From contig NZ_CP070506.1 in NCBI RefSeq assembly GCF_016925675.1, forward strand, positions 3,904,501 to 3,968,500: DNA of 64,000 bases. Reading direction: 5' to 3'. The notes under the pieces are model-generated. The model did no database searches, was not told the origin of the DNA, and saw only the letters and a program-made list of their open reading frames with translations. Shown in pieces: positions 36,519 to 46,584 of this stretch. A program made the translations under genes and the position numbers. Numbering within the stretch: position 1 is the first letter of the stretch; each line of letters opens with the position of its first letter. This stretch comes from Pseudomonas hygromyciniae. Lineage in GTDB: Bacteria; Pseudomonadota; Gammaproteobacteria; Pseudomonadales; Pseudomonadaceae.

Positions 36519-37157
36519 TCAGCAAACCTGGCCGCCGCTCTCGGGGATATCACGCGGCGTATTCCAAGCTGCCAGCAGCGCAACCCTCAGCCCTTCAACC
36601 GTAGCCTCCAACGCCATCGAGGGCTGAGACCCAGCCCCCTGCCCTGGCAGAAAAGGAATATGGATAAACCCACTGCGTACGCCAGACCCTGCCAAGGCAT
36701 GCTGCAAGCTGTAGAACACCTGATTACACACAAAGGTGCCCGCCGTGTTCGAGACCGAAGCCGCGAATCCGGCCTCACGCACCGCCTTGACCATAGCCTT
36801 GACCGGCAGGGTGCTGAAATAGGCCGCCGGCCCGTCAGGGATCACCGCCGTATCGATAGGCTGGGCTCCCAGGTTGTCCGGGATTCGTGCATCGTTGAGG
36901 TTGATCGCCACTCGCTCGATGGAAATATCACTGCGTCCAGGTCCCAGGCCGGTGGCAATTACCAGTTGCGGCTGATGCTCGGCCAACAACTGATTCAAAC
37001 AGACGCTGGCAGTAGCAAAGGCACAGGGCAATTGTCGGGCGATGATTGTCACGCCTTCTTGCAACTGCACCCCGTCCAACAGACGCACAGCCTCCCAGGA
37101 CGGGTTGATCAGGTCTTGATCGAAGGGCTCGAATCCCGTCAGCAGCACCGTAACCAT
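36519..37157 (-). CDS. pcp: pyroglutamyl-peptidase I
   Basis: A 212-residue Cys peptidase of family C15 that removes N-terminal pyroglutamate. VLLTGFEPFDQDLINPSWEA opens the protein, IERVAINLNDARIPDN contains the Glu region, SNTAGTFVCNQVFY holds the catalytic Cys and GFIHIPFLPGQ the His. The ATG at 37157 has a GAGG five bases upstream; GTGs just ahead are less likely. It is the last gene after the DUF969-DUF979 membrane pair, an arrangement that recurs in bacteria. Confidence 0.93.
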   Translation of the reverse strand: MVTVLLTGFEPFDQDLINPSWEAVRLLDGVQLQEGVTIIARQLPCAFATASVCLNQLLAEHQPQLVIATGLGPGRSDISIERVAINLNDARIPDNLGAQPIDTAVIPDGPAAYFSTLPVKAMVKAVREAGFAASVSNTAGTFVCNQVFYSLQHALAGSGVRSGFIHIPFLPGQGAGSQPSMALEATVEGLRVALLAAWNTPRDIPESGGQVC

Positions 37158-37164
37158 CACCACC

Positions 37165-38115
37165 TCACATCAGCACATAAAGAAGGACGATATTGACCAG
37201 CAACATCATCAACGCCGTGGGCATCTGTGCCTTGATCACTGCGTTTTTGTCCGGTAACTCCAGCAGCGCTGCCGGCACAATATTGAAGTTCGCCGCCATC
37301 GGCGTCATCAGCGTGCCGCAGTAGCCGGAAAACATGCCGATGGCCGCCATTACCGCTGGATTGCCGCCATAAATCCCCACCAGCACCGGTACACCCACTC
37401 CGCCGGTCATCACCGGGAACGCGGCAAAACCGTTGCCCATGATCACCGTGAACAGGGCCATGCCCAACACATAGACCATCACGGCCACCAGCTTGTAATC
37501 CAGATTGATGTAGGTGGTGGTGACATGAGCCACGGCCGTACCAACACCAGCCTCGTTAAACAGCAGGCCGAGCATCGCCAGCATCTGCGGCAAGACCATG
37601 GCCCAGCCCAAGGCTTCGGTCAGGCGTCGCGATTCACGCAAGGCCTGCACCGGCGTGTCGCGGGTCAGCCAGCAGGCCAGGCCCAGGGCGATAAGGCAGC
37701 CGAGGCCGAGGGACACGAACGTGGTGTTTTTCGGGTCCAGCAGCGGCACGCCGCCAATCTCGACGTTCTTGAGCAGCACAGAGCCGATCACGGTGGTCAA
37801 CGGAATGGCCAGGGCCGGAATAAACAGTTTATGACCCAGCCGGCCGGCACTGGCACGGGAGGCCTTGTCATGCAGTTCGACATGAGCGCCACGCCCCACA
37901 CCGCCGAGCCCGGCGATCAACGCCATCAGCACCACACCGACGCCCACGACCACCGACGGCAAGTGCTCGCCCACCAGGAACGGGATGGCGAACAGCAGCC
38001 AGAACAACGCACTTGACCAGCGTTTGGGGTGCGTGCGGTCAGCCAGGATCATGCCCGCGGTAATCAGCAACAAAACCCCGGCGAGCCAATACAGATATTG
38101 GATAGAAATGATCAT
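37165..38115 (-). CDS. DUF979 family membrane protein
   Basis: A 316-residue polytopic protein with about nine hydrophobic segments, starting MIISIQYLYWLAGVLLLITA. Gly-rich turns such as GNGFAAFPVMTGGVGVPVL and GMFSGYCGTLMTPMAANFN recall ion-transporter superfamily permeases. It matches the DUF979 family, always paired with DUF969; together they probably form a two-component transporter. The stop lies seven bases before the pcp start and the start overlaps DUF969 by four bases. Transport of pyroglutamate or its peptides is a reasonable inference from the neighbour. Confidence 0.85.
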   Translation of the reverse strand: MIISIQYLYWLAGVLLLITAGMILADRTHPKRWSSALFWLLFAIPFLVGEHLPSVVVGVGVVLMALIAGLGGVGRGAHVELHDKASRASAGRLGHKLFIPALAIPLTTVIGSVLLKNVEIGGVPLLDPKNTTFVSLGLGCLIALGLACWLTRDTPVQALRESRRLTEALGWAMVLPQMLAMLGLLFNEAGVGTAVAHVTTTYINLDYKLVAVMVYVLGMALFTVIMGNGFAAFPVMTGGVGVPVLVGIYGGNPAVMAAIGMFSGYCGTLMTPMAANFNIVPAALLELPDKNAVIKAQMPTALMMLLVNIVLLYVLM

Positions 38116-38837
38116 TGCGCGGCCTCCGGCTGAACGCTGGCGGGCGCAGAGGCTGTCAGTTCGCGGGTCAATCTTCGGTCAAAGCGGTGCAAACGTATCG
38201 CGTGCACAATGAACGCACAAATCGCCGTGGGGATACCCCAGACCGCAATATGCAGCGGTTCGACATCGATGCCTGAGCCCAGCAGGAAGGTGTGCATCAA
38301 GGCAATCGCACCAAAGGCCACGAAGATATCTTCACCAAAAAACAGCCCGACGTTGTCCGTGGCGGCACACATCGCCAGGACCTTGTGCCGCACCTTGTCC
38401 GGCAGCTTGCCGAAACGTTTCTCGGCAGCGCCTTCCGCCATGGGCGCCAGCAACGGGCGCACCATTTGCGGGTGCCCGCCAAGACTGGTCAGGCCCATGG
38501 CCGCTGTGGACTCGCGAACAAACAGATAGATGATCAACAGACGCCCGACGGTGGCGCGCTCGAAACGCGCAATCCAGTTCTGCGCGTGCAGTCGCAGGCC
38601 ATGGCGCTCCAGCAGGCCGATAACGGCCAGGGGCAGCAGCAGGATCAGTTGCAAGGCGCGGGTCTGCAGGAAGCCATCGCCCATGGTGGCGAGGATTTTT
38701 TCCAAGGGGAATTGCGCGGCAAATCCGGTGGCAATCGCCGCCGCCGTCACCACCAGCAACGGATTGAAGCGCAACACGAAGCCGACCACGATGACGAGCA
38801 CGCCAATCAGCGGCCAAAGGTTCACAACAGTTTGCAT
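38112..38837 (-). CDS. DUF969 family membrane protein
   Basis: A 241-residue membrane protein starting MQTVVNLWPLIGVLVIVVGF at 38837, with AAGGA upstream. About six hydrophobic segments and a conserved-looking RESTAAMGLTSLGGHPQMVRP loop, then FGEDIFVAFGAIALMHTFLL. It is the partner of DUF979 in a putative transporter. First gene of the three-gene operon ending in pcp. Confidence 0.85.
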   Translation of the reverse strand: MQTVVNLWPLIGVLVIVVGFVLRFNPLLVVTAAAIATGFAAQFPLEKILATMGDGFLQTRALQLILLLPLAVIGLLERHGLRLHAQNWIARFERATVGRLLIIYLFVRESTAAMGLTSLGGHPQMVRPLLAPMAEGAAEKRFGKLPDKVRHKVLAMCAATDNVGLFFGEDIFVAFGAIALMHTFLLGSGIDVEPLHIAVWGIPTAICAFIVHAIRLHRFDRRLTRELTASAPASVQPEAAQ

Positions 38838-39271
38838 GGCGTTGAGTCCTTGATTGCGTGCTGCGACGCCTGCATCGCTGATAAGCAATGGCGGGGAGCC
38901 CGACGCGGATTTTTATTATTGACCGGGTAGGTCGAGGGTCATTGGCGGGCATCTTTGCTGCTTGGAGCGGAGGGTGTCCAACAAGAAAAATTGTTGCTGC
39001 AAATCAATAAAGTTTGTGAGGGATGGCAGGCATGACCTTGTGGGTAAACCTGCTTGATCAGGGCTGCCAAGCCTTGGAAGAGGCTGCGGCCTTGAATTTG
39101 GCGCTGTTCTGCGACGTGGCTGGCGGCTCGGAATCAGCAAAAATGGCTTTAAGCCAGCGTCCATCGGCAGGGTTGGCGTTTTGAGGTGGGAGCTTTGCAA
39201 ATCGCACGCAACAAAAAAGGGCCCACCTTTCGGTGAGCCCTTCTAGACCGCCCAGCAGAGCGGATTTTGTT
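38838..39271. other. gap with a weak small ORF and a tRNA terminator
   Basis: About 430 bases. A 53-codon plus-strand frame from the ATG at 39023 to 39184 (MAGMTLWVNLLDQGCQALEE) has coding-like codon use and a GAGGG upstream but no known family. The only other feature is the terminator of tRNA-Val. No promoter could be assigned with confidence. Confidence 0.4.
39213..39242 (-). terminator. terminator of tRNA-Val(GAC)
   Basis: On the minus strand GGGCTCACC-GAAA-GGTGGGCCC is followed by TTTTTT, 30 bases after the tRNA 3' end. The tetraloop GAAA and long T-run make it strong. Confidence 0.9.
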
Positions 39272-39349
39272 TGGTAGGCGCGATTGGACTCGAACCAACG
39301 ACCCCCCACCATGTCAAGGTGGTGCTCTAACCAACTGAGCTACGTGCCT
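39272..39349 (-). tRNA. tRNA-Val(GAC), one base longer than expected
   Basis: Anticodon stem CCACC/GGTGG with loop TTGACAT gives GAC (Val). The gene is 78 bases because the run after the anticodon stem has one more G than usual, giving a six-base variable loop. The acceptor strands AGGCACG and CGCGCCT leave one A-C mismatch. CCA is encoded. It may be a slightly wrong sequence. Confidence 0.85.
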
Positions 39350-39535
39350 GCTGTGAGGCGGCATTCTACGGAATTCCCGAGGGGTGTCAACACCTTTTTT
39401 GCAGCTAAGCCTATGAATATGCGAATTTTTTATTTTTTTCCCGGCGATGCTGCTTTTTTCCGAGTGGCTGGCAGGGCATTTTCAACTGAGGTAGGATCGG
39501 CGCACTCGTAAAAAATATAAAACAGAGGTTCCAGT

Positions 39536-40820
39536 ATGGCGAACACCCCCTACCCCCCAGTCGTATTATGCCGCGTCCGCCAATGCGGCTCCTCCCCGGC
39601 CAGTGCTGCAAGGTGAAGTCGAAACCGATGTGTGCGTGATCGGCGCCGGCTATACCGGGTTGTCGAGCGCGCTGTTCCTGCTGGAGAACGGCTTTCGCGT
39701 GACGGTACTGGAAGCCGCCAAGGTAGGTTTCGGTGCATCGGGGCGCAACGGTGGCCAGATCGTCAACAGCTACAGCCGTGATATCGATGTGATCGAACGC
39801 AGCGTCGGCCCTCAGCAGGCGCAGCTATTGGGACAAATGGCCTTTGAAGGCGGCAGGATCATTCGTGAGCGGGTAGCCAAATACCAGATTCAGTGCGACT
39901 TGAAGGACGGTGGTGTATTCGCTGCGCTCAATAGCAAGCACATGGGCCATCTGGAGTCACAGAAGCGTTTGTGGGAGCGCTACGGCCATACACAGCTGGA
40001 GCTACTCGACGAGCGACGCATCCGCGAAGTGGTGGCCTGTGAGAACTACGTGGGCGGCCTGCTGGACATGAGTGGCGGGCATATCCATCCGCTCAACCTG
40101 GCATTGGGTGAAGCAGCAGCCGTGGAGTCCCTGGGCGGCACCATCTATGAACAGTCCGCCGCCGTGCGCATCGAGCGTGGCGCCAACCCTGTCGTCCATA
40201 CAGCCCAAGGCAAGGTGAAGGCCAAATTCATCATCGTCGCCGGCAACGCCTACCTGGGCAACCTGGTGCCCGAGCTGGCGGCCAAGTCGATGCCATGCGG
40301 TACACAAGTGATTACCACGGCACCTCTGGGGGATGAGCTGGCTGAAACCCTGCTGCCACAGGACTTCTGCGTCGAAGATTGCAACTACTTGCTCGACTAC
40401 TACCGACTGACCAGCGACAAGCGCCTGATCTTCGGCGGTGGCGTGGTGTATGGCGCGCGGGATCCGGCGAATATCGAAGCAATCATCCGACCGAAGATGC
40501 TCAAGGCCTTCCCGCAGTTGAAGGATGTAAAAATCGACTACGCCTGGACCGGCAACTTCCTGCTGACCTTGTCACGCCTACCCCAGGTTGGGCGCATCGG
40601 CGATAACATCTACTACTCCCAGGGCTGTAGCGGCCATGGCGTGACGTATACGCACCTGGCCGGCAAGGTACTGGCCGAAGCCCTCAGAGGCCAGGCGGAG
40701 CGTTTTGACGCGTTTGCCGACCTGCCGCACTACCCGTTCCCAGGCGGGCAACTGCTGCGCACGCCATTTGCGGCGATGGGCGCTTGGTACTACGGGCTAA
40801 GAGACAAGCTGGGCTTCTGA
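39536..40820 (+). CDS. FAD-dependent gamma-glutamylputrescine-oxidase-like enzyme, frameshifted start
   Basis: A DAO-family flavoenzyme of about 427 residues. The ATG at 39536 reads MANTPYP, then a run of six C (39553-39558) shifts the frame; with five C it continues QSYYAASANAAPPRPVLQGE into the intact body. The FAD site is CVIGAGYTGLSSALFLLENG, followed by GFGASGRNGGQIVNSYSRD. The C-terminal IYYSQGCSGHGVTYTHLAGK is typical of PuuB/OrdL, which oxidise gamma-glutamylputrescine in polyamine breakdown. As written, translation could only begin at the GTG at 39603. The extra C is probably an error. No other puu gene is adjacent. Confidence 0.8.
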
Positions 40821-40830
40821 TCGACACGCT

Positions 40831-40896
40831 GTAGGAGCCGGTTTGCCGGCGACGGCGCCATCAAGATCGCCATCGCCGGCAAGCCGGTTCCTACAA
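40831..40896. repeat. REP-like inverted repeat
   Basis: TGTAGGAGCCGGTTTGCCGGCGA and its near-perfect complement TCGCCGGCAAGCCGGTTCCTACA face each other across about 20 bases, 11 bases after the oxidase stop. A typical Pseudomonas REP doublet. Confidence 0.85.
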
Positions 40897-40920
40897 GTCG
40901 CATGATCAAATTACAGACAC

Positions 40921-40950
40921 AAAAAACCCCGGTCTTTCGACCAGGGTCTT
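40921..40950 (-). terminator. terminator of the tRNA cluster
   Basis: On the minus strand ACCCTGGTC-GAAA-GACCGGGGT is followed by TTTTT. It closes the Val-Asp-Asp tRNA transcript. Confidence 0.85.
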
Positions 40951-41022
40951 TGCTATCGATCCAATCAAGCATGAAGCTTGCCTTGGCGCTCTCGGGGTGT
41001 TCAGTGGACCCCGGAACAGATA

Positions 41023-41099
41023 TGGCGCAGCGGACGGGACTCGAACCCGCGACCCCCGGCGTGACAGGCCGGTATTCTAACCGACTGAACTACCGCTGC
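41023..41099 (-). tRNA. tRNA-Asp(GTC)
   Basis: 77 bases with encoded CCA. Acceptor GCAGCGG/CCGCTGC, anticodon stem CCGGC/GCCGG around loop CTGTCAC, anticodon GTC. Identical to the second copy at 41205-41281. Confidence 0.96.
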
Positions 41100-41204
41100 G
41101 TATCGCTCAGACTGCTGAAGTGTCACCTTCAACCGCCTTCAAACATCTGACTGAGTAGCCTTGGCTGTTCAATCTCAAATCCGAAAAATCGGACCTGGAA
41201 AATA

Positions 41205-41281
41205 TGGCGCAGCGGACGGGACTCGAACCCGCGACCCCCGGCGTGACAGGCCGGTATTCTAACCGACTGAACTACCGCTGC
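41205..41281 (-). tRNA. tRNA-Asp(GTC), second copy
   Basis: 77 bases, identical to the copy at 41023-41099. Transcribed first of the two, after tRNA-Val(TAC). Confidence 0.96.
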
Positions 41282-41336
41282 GCGTCGGTGCAACCTTTAA
41301 CATTGCGTCTTGCCCGAAGGCAAAACTCTCAAGAAC

Positions 41337-41412
41337 TGGTGGGTGATGACGGGATCGAACCGCCGACCCTCTGCTTGTAAGGCAGATGCTCTCCCAGCTG
41401 AGCTAATCACCC
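41337..41412 (-). tRNA. tRNA-Val(TAC)
   Basis: 76 bases with encoded CCA. Acceptor GGGTGAT/ATCACCC is fully paired; anticodon stem CTGCC with loop TTACAAG gives TAC. First gene of the Val-Asp-Asp tRNA operon. Confidence 0.96.
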
Positions 41413-41519
41413 TTTGCTTCGTTGAGGCCGCGAAATTTACGCAGATAGCAGACCTAAGTCAATAGCCTGCTTGAAGTTTTTCTGAAAAAGACAAAATCAA
41501 GTCAAGACAGCTCCCCGCC

Positions 41520-42299
41520 CTACTCGCTGTAAATCATCTTCTTGCTCATGCCGCCATCCACCACGAACTCTTGCCCCGTCACAAACCCAGCGCTGCGCGA
41601 CAGCAGCCACGCCACCATGGCCGCCACATCCTCAACCGTCCCCACCCGGCCCGCAGGATGCTGCGCATGATCGGCATCACTCAACGGTTCTGCGCGGCGC
41701 GCTGCAGGATCACGGGCATCGATCCAACCAGGACTGACAGCGTTGACCCGCACCTCCGGCCCCAGACTGATGGCCAGCGCATGGGTCAGGGCCAGCAGGC
41801 CACCCTTGCTCGCCGCATAGGCCTCGGTGTCCGGCTCCGACTGCCGAGCCCGCGTAGAGGCCAGGTTGACGATAGAACCACCATGGGCACGCAGATACGG
41901 TGCACAGTGCTTGGCCAGTAACATCGGCCCACTGAGATTCACCGCCAACACCCGATTCCAATAAGCCAGGTCCAGGCTATCCAAAGTGATATTGCGCGGA
42001 TCGGCCACCGCGGCATTGCACACCAAGGCATCCAGGCGCCCGAACTGACCGAGCACTTCAGCGACCCCACGGGCCACCTGCTGCTCATCGGCCACGTCCA
42101 TGGTGATAAACCAGGCATTATCGCCCAACACCTTGGACACTTTGGCGCCCCGCTCGCGATCCAGATCCGCCAGCACCACCTGCCAGCCTTCGCTGACCAA
42201 CCAGGCAGCGATTCCCAGGCCGATACCCCGTGCCGCGCCCGTTACCAGCGCGACTCGTCCATTACTGGCGCCAGCCGCTTCCAGGGACCACTCGATCAC
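41520..42299 (-). CDS. short-chain dehydrogenase/reductase
   Basis: A 259-residue classical SDR. NAD(P) motif [12 protein letters not shown] at about residue 21, [11 protein letters not shown], then the catalytic Ser in [11 protein letters not shown] and YAASKGG with Tyr and Lys thirteen and seventeen residues later. [14 protein letters not shown] and [16 protein letters not shown] close the fold. Asp in the second strand ([10 protein letters not shown]) suggests NAD preference. The start overlaps the metZ stop by four bases, so they are co-translated, as elsewhere in Pseudomonas; the substrate is unknown. Confidence 0.9.
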   Translation of the reverse strand: MIEWSLEAAGASNGRVALVTGAARGIGLGIAAWLVSEGWQVVLADLDRERGAKVSKVLGDNAWFITMDVADEQQVARGVAEVLGQFGRLDALVCNAAVADPRNITLDSLDLAYWNRVLAVNLSGPMLLAKHCAPYLRAHGGSIVNLASTRARQSEPDTEAYAASKGGLLALTHALAISLGPEVRVNAVSPGWIDARDPAARRAEPLSDADHAQHPAGRVGTVEDVAAMVAWLLSRSAGFVTGQEFVVDGGMSKKMIYSE

Positions 42300-43507
42300 A
42301 AGGCAGCCAGCCCGCGAGCCAGGTCAGCCTGCAAGTCAGTCACGTCTTCCAGGCCCACGGCAACGCGGATCAGGCTGTCGCGGATACCGGCCGCTTCACG
42401 CTCCTGCGGCGCCAGGCGCCCATGGGAGGTGGTGCTTGGATGGGTAATGGTGGTTTTGCTGTCACCCAGGTTGGCGGTGATGGAAATCAGACGCGTAGCG
42501 TCGATAAAGCGCCATGCACCCTCTTTGCCGCCCTTGACCTCAAAACTGACCACCGCACCGAACCCGCGCTGCTGACGCTGGGCCAGTTCGTGTTGCGGGT
42601 GACTCTTCAAGCCGGCGTAGTGGACTTTCTCGATGCCATCCTGCTGCTCCAGCCACTCGGCCAGGGCCTGGGCGTTGGCACAATGGGCCTTCATCCGCAG
42701 GCTGAGGGTTTCCAGGCCCTTGAGGAAAATCCAGGCATTGAACGGGCTCAGTGTCGGGCCTGCAGTGCGCAAGAAGCCCACCACTTCCTTCATCTGTTCG
42801 CCACGGCCGGCCACTACGCCGCCCATGCAACGGCCCTGGCCGTCGATGAACTTGGTGGCCGAATGCACCACGATATCTGCACCCAGCTTCAGCGGCTGCT
42901 GCAGGGCGGGCGTGCAGAAGCAGTTGTCCACCACCAGCATCGCCCCCTTGGCGTGCGCTACTCCGGCGAGGGCCGCGATATCTACAAGCTCTGCCAACGG
43001 ATTGGACGGCGACTCGACGAACAGCAATTTGGTATTGGCCTTGATGGCCGCATCCCAACCAGAAAGATCCGCCAGCGGTACGTAGTCGACTTCAATGCCG
43101 AAACGCTTGAAGTACTTCTCGAACAGGCTGATGGTCGAACCAAACACGCTACGCGATACCAGCACATGGTCACCGGCACTGCACAGGCTCATGACCACCG
43201 CAAGGATGGCCGCCATGCCCGTTGCCGTGGCGACGGCCTGCTCTGCCCCTTCCAGCGCCGCGATGCGCTCTTCAAAGGCGCGCACCGTCGGGTTGGTATA
43301 ACGGGAGTAGACGTTACCCGGCACTTCGCCAGCAAAGCGCGCCGCCGCGTCTGCCGCAGTGCGGAACACGTAGCTGGAAGTGAAGAACATCGGGTCACCG
43401 TGCTCGCCTTCCGGCGTGCGGTGCTGGCCGGCGCGCACAGCCAGGGTATCGAAAGCCACGCCATCGAGGTCGCTGTCCAACCGACCGGCATCCCATTCCT
43501 GACTCAT
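42296..43507 (-). CDS. metZ: O-succinylhomoserine sulfhydrylase
   Basis: A 403-residue PLP enzyme of the Cys/Met metabolism family. [35 protein letters not shown], and the PLP Lys in [14 protein letters not shown] are all present. It makes homocysteine from O-succinylhomoserine and sulphide, the direct sulfhydrylation route used by pseudomonads. It follows purF by 66 bases across a terminator and precedes the SDR gene. Confidence 0.93.
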   Translation of the reverse strand: MSQEWDAGRLDSDLDGVAFDTLAVRAGQHRTPEGEHGDPMFFTSSYVFRTAADAAARFAGEVPGNVYSRYTNPTVRAFEERIAALEGAEQAVATATGMAAILAVVMSLCSAGDHVLVSRSVFGSTISLFEKYFKRFGIEVDYVPLADLSGWDAAIKANTKLLFVESPSNPLAELVDIAALAGVAHAKGAMLVVDNCFCTPALQQPLKLGADIVVHSATKFIDGQGRCMGGVVAGRGEQMKEVVGFLRTAGPTLSPFNAWIFLKGLETLSLRMKAHCANAQALAEWLEQQDGIEKVHYAGLKSHPQHELAQRQQRGFGAVVSFEVKGGKEGAWRFIDATRLISITANLGDSKTTITHPSTTSHGRLAPQEREAAGIRDSLIRVAVGLEDVTDLQADLARGLAAL

Positions 43508-43545
43508 GCTGCCACTCCTTCACTCAATTCTTTATTTAAGATACA

Positions 43546-43567
43546 AAACCGGCCCCTCAGGGCCGGT
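43546..43567 (-). terminator. terminator after purF
   Basis: On the minus strand ACCGGCCC and GGGGCCGGT around a short loop, followed by TTTTG, in the 66-base purF-metZ gap. Confidence 0.75.
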
Positions 43568-43573
43568 AGTCAA

Positions 43574-45079
43574 TCAGTTGTTGTACAAATCGATGATCGC
43601 GCTGACCGCCTGGGTCTTGATCTTCGAGGAGTCGTTGCGCGCCTGCTCGATCTTGTTCAGGTAAGCCTCATCGACATCACCGGTCACGTACTTGCCATCG
43701 AAGACCGCGCAATCGAACTGCTCGATCTTGATCTTGCCGCCACCAACCGCCTCGATCAAGTCAGGAAGATCCTGATAGATCAGCCAATCAGCGCCAATCA
43801 GATCAGCCACATCCTGGGTCGAACGATTGTGCGCAATCAGTTCATGGGCGCTCGGCATGTCGATACCGTACACGTTCGGATAACGCACGGCAGGCGCAGC
43901 GGAACAGAAGTACACGTTCTTCGCCCCGGCTTCACGGGCCATCTGGATGATCTGCTTGCAGGTGGTGCCACGCACGATGGAGTCATCCACCAACATCACG
44001 TTCTTGCCGCGGAACTCCAGCTCGATGGCATTGAGCTTCTGGCGTACCGACTTCTTGCGAGCCGCCTGGCCCGGCATGATGAAGGTGCGGCCGATGTAGC
44101 GGTTCTTGACGAAGCCTTCGCGGAACTTGACGCCCAGGCGGGTGGCCAGTTCCAGCGCAGCGGTGCGGCTGGTGTCCGGGATCGGGATCACCACGTCGAT
44201 GTCGTGCTCTGGACGCTCGCGCAGGATCTTCTCGGCAAGCTTCTCGCCCATGCGCAGGCGCGCCTTGTACACCGAGACACCGTCAATGATCGAATCCGGA
44301 CGCGCCAGGTACACGTGCTCGAAGATACACGGGGTGAGCGTCGGATTGATCGCGCACTGGCGAGTGTGCAGCTTGCCATCTTCGGTGATGTACACCGCTT
44401 CGCCCGGGGCCAGGTCGCGCACCAGGGTGAAGCCCAGTACATCCAGGGATACGCTCTCGGAGGCGATCATGTACTCGACGCCTTCGTCGGTATGACGCTG
44501 GCCGAACACGATAGGACGGATGCCATGCGGGTCACGGAAACCGACGATACCGTAGCCGGTGATCATTGCCACGACCGCGTAGCCACCCACGCAGCGGTTG
44601 TGCACGTCAGTCACTGCGGCGAACACGTCCTCTTCGGTTGGCTGCAACTTGCCGCGCTGGGCCAGCTCGTGGGCAAACACGTTAAGCAGCACTTCCGAAT
44701 CGGAACTGGTGTTGACGTGGCGCAGGTCGGATTCGTAAATCTCCTTGGCCAACTGTTCAACGTTGGTCAGGTTACCGTTGTGCGCCAAGGTAATGCCGTA
44801 GGGCGAGTTGACGTAAAACGGTTGAGCTTCGGCCGAAGTCGAGCTACCGGCAGTCGGATAACGCACATGGCCAATACCCATGTGCCCGACCAGGCGCTGC
44901 ATGTGACGCTGATGGAACACGTCACGTACCAGGCCATTGTCCTTGCGCAGGAATAACCGGCCGTCGTGGCTGGTCACAATACCGGCAGCGTCCTGGCCGC
45001 GGTGCTGGAGGACGGTTAGCGCGTCATACAGCGCCTGATTGACGTTCGACTTACCGACGATACCGACGATGCCACACAT
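43574..45079 (-). CDS. purF: amidophosphoribosyltransferase
   Basis: A 501-residue enzyme that commits PRPP to purine synthesis. [20 protein letters not shown] starts with the Cys that becomes the N-terminal nucleophile, so the ATG at 45079 is chosen over one three codons earlier. The glutaminase half has [13 protein letters not shown], and the transferase half the PRPP loop [15 protein letters not shown]. It lies 41 bases after cvpA, the usual cvpA-purF pair. Confidence 0.96.
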   Translation of the reverse strand: MCGIVGIVGKSNVNQALYDALTVLQHRGQDAAGIVTSHDGRLFLRKDNGLVRDVFHQRHMQRLVGHMGIGHVRYPTAGSSTSAEAQPFYVNSPYGITLAHNGNLTNVEQLAKEIYESDLRHVNTSSDSEVLLNVFAHELAQRGKLQPTEEDVFAAVTDVHNRCVGGYAVVAMITGYGIVGFRDPHGIRPIVFGQRHTDEGVEYMIASESVSLDVLGFTLVRDLAPGEAVYITEDGKLHTRQCAINPTLTPCIFEHVYLARPDSIIDGVSVYKARLRMGEKLAEKILRERPEHDIDVVIPIPDTSRTAALELATRLGVKFREGFVKNRYIGRTFIMPGQAARKKSVRQKLNAIELEFRGKNVMLVDDSIVRGTTCKQIIQMAREAGAKNVYFCSAAPAVRYPNVYGIDMPSAHELIAHNRSTQDVADLIGADWLIYQDLPDLIEAVGGGKIKIEQFDCAVFDGKYVTGDVDEAYLNKIEQARNDSSKIKTQAVSAIIDLYNN

Positions 45080-45120
45080 GCGACGCAACCCCTACTTAAT
45101 GAATCTTGACTGAACACTAC

Positions 45121-45678
45121 TTACTGCGGCGCGTTGCCCGGCAAGAGGTGTTCCTTGAACGGAATATCAGCGGGTACGCTGATACCGCTGGCCAGCCACT
45201 GACTACTCCACCCCAATATGAGGTTCTTGGACCAGTCTGCAACCAATAGAAATTTTGGCACGAGACTCGACTCCTGCCACCAAGCATCCTGCTGTACCGG
45301 GCCCAGGCTCAACAGCCCGACCGCAACGACCACCAGCAACGCGCCACGCGCGGCACCGAAGGCCATGCCAAGAAATCGATCGGTCCCGGAGAGGCCGGTG
45401 ACACGTATCAATTCGCCGATAAGATAATTGACCATTGCCCCCACCAGCAGCGTGGCGATGAACATGATGGCGCAGCCCGCGATGACGCGAGCCGAAGGTG
45501 TTTCGATATAGCCGGCCAGGTAAACGGCCAGGGATCCGCCAAACATCCAGGCGACGACTCCTGCAACGATCCAGGTCAGCAGCGACAATGCTTCTTTGAC
45601 GAAGCCGCGGCTTAGACTGATCAATGCGGAGATGGCGATGATGGCTACGATCGCCCAATCAACCCAGGTAAATGGCAC
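45121..45678 (-). CDS. cvpA: CvpA family membrane protein
   Basis: A 185-residue inner-membrane protein, MPFTWVDWAIVAIIAISALI, with four hydrophobic segments. SRGFVKEALSLLTWIVAGVV and GTDRFLGMAFGAARGALLVV are the family's conserved parts. It is needed for colicin V export and envelope homeostasis in enterobacteria; its molecular role is unsettled. Immediately upstream of purF, as in most gamma-proteobacteria. Confidence 0.93.
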   Translation of the reverse strand: MPFTWVDWAIVAIIAISALISLSRGFVKEALSLLTWIVAGVVAWMFGGSLAVYLAGYIETPSARVIAGCAIMFIATLLVGAMVNYLIGELIRVTGLSGTDRFLGMAFGAARGALLVVVAVGLLSLGPVQQDAWWQESSLVPKFLLVADWSKNLILGWSSQWLASGISVPADIPFKEHLLPGNAPQ

Positions 45679-45811
45679 AGTGCAGCCTACAGACGGATAA
45701 GGCGGCGCATTTTAGCAGAGCGATGGGCTATCGGTAAGCGGTGTTTGGCGGTCCATTGCAAATCAATGGGTTGTGGCAAGCTGCGGCCATCTCAATACAG
45801 GCAGAAACCAA

Positions 45812-45901
45812 TGTGGGAGCGGGCTTGCCCGCGATAGCGGTGTGCCAGCCAACTGTAATATCGACTGATGCACCGTCATCGCGGGCAAGCCCGCTCCCAC
45901 A
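45812..45901. repeat. REP-like inverted repeat
   Basis: TGTGGGAGCGGGCTTGCCCGCGA faces its complement ending GCGGGCAAGCCCGCTCCCACA with a spacer of about 40 bases, between dedD and cvpA. Same core as the copies at 54594 and 57851. Confidence 0.88.
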
Positions 45902-45930
45902 CAAGCCTGCACATACATGTATTGCCAGAA

Positions 45931-46584
45931 TCAGCCGCGCTCTGGCTGGAAACGCACCACAAAGCCTTTCAGATTCTGCTGACGCCCCAACAGGTCACGC
46001 AAGCGGTCAGCCTCGGCACGCTCGATCAACGGCCCGACAAATACCCGATTCTTGCCATCGGCGGTACGGATATAGGCGTTATAGCCCTGGCTACGCAGGG
46101 TTTTCTGCAAGGCTTCGGCACTTTCGCGATTGGACAGGCTGGCAAGCTGCACCGACCAACTGATCGGCAGGCCATTGGGGTCGATCCGACTTTGACCCAC
46201 ATCCGGCTTGCCGGGAGCCGCTGGCTGCGGAACCACCGGCTTGGGTGCCGGGGCCGGCGCTGCCGGCTTGGCCGCCACGACTGGCGCAGGTTTGACCACA
46301 GGAACGCTGGGCTGAATCGGCGCTGTGGGCGCCTGTTGCTGGGCAATCTCAGCATCAGTCGGCACCGGTTCTTCCTCGGGCAACGCCTGCGGCTCAGGCA
46401 CGACCACTGGCTCGACCTGAACCTGCGGCATTACCGGGGCCTGAGGCGCCGCCGGCGCTTCAACCGTCACTTGGCGCTGCTCGTCCTGACGGGAAAACAG
46501 CATCGGCAGGAAAATCACCGCCAATGCCACCAACACCAGGGCTCCAACCATTCGCTGCTTGTATGCGCTATCCAGTAATGCCAT
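45931..46584 (-). CDS. dedD: SPOR-domain protein DedD
   Basis: A 217-residue protein starting [21 protein letters not shown] single membrane anchor (residues 12-30) is followed by a long Pro/Ala/Val-rich periplasmic linker (about 40-135) and a C-terminal SPOR domain (SWSVQLASLSNRESAEALQK to VGPLIERAEADRLRDLLGRQ) that binds septal peptidoglycan. It takes part in cell division. The ATG at 46584 overlaps the folC end by 17 bases; the longer upstream frame lies inside folC. Confidence 0.92.
   Translation of the reverse strand: MALLDSAYKQRMVGALVLVALAVIFLPMLFSRQDEQRQVTVEAPAAPQAPVMPQVQVEPVVVPEPQALPEEEPVPTDAEIAQQQAPTAPIQPSVPVVKPAPVVAAKPAAPAPAPKPVVPQPAAPGKPDVGQSRIDPNGLPISWSVQLASLSNRESAEALQKTLRSQGYNAYIRTADGKNRVFVGPLIERAEADRLRDLLGRQQNLKGFVVRFQPERG

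Noticed and set aside
39023..39184. 53-codon ORF as a firm gene
   Set aside because: Coding-like codon use and a possible ribosome site, but no family and no context; mentioned only in the gap entry.
41023..41281. The repeated tRNA-Asp region as a CRISPR or tandem array
   Set aside because: Both units are complete cloverleaf tRNA-Asp genes with encoded CCA; there are only two copies.
42230..44956. A very long plus-strand open frame opposite metZ and purF
   Set aside because: It is the reverse of two well-matched enzymes; GC-rich third positions keep the opposite strand open. The translation is His/Arg/Gln-rich with no family pattern.
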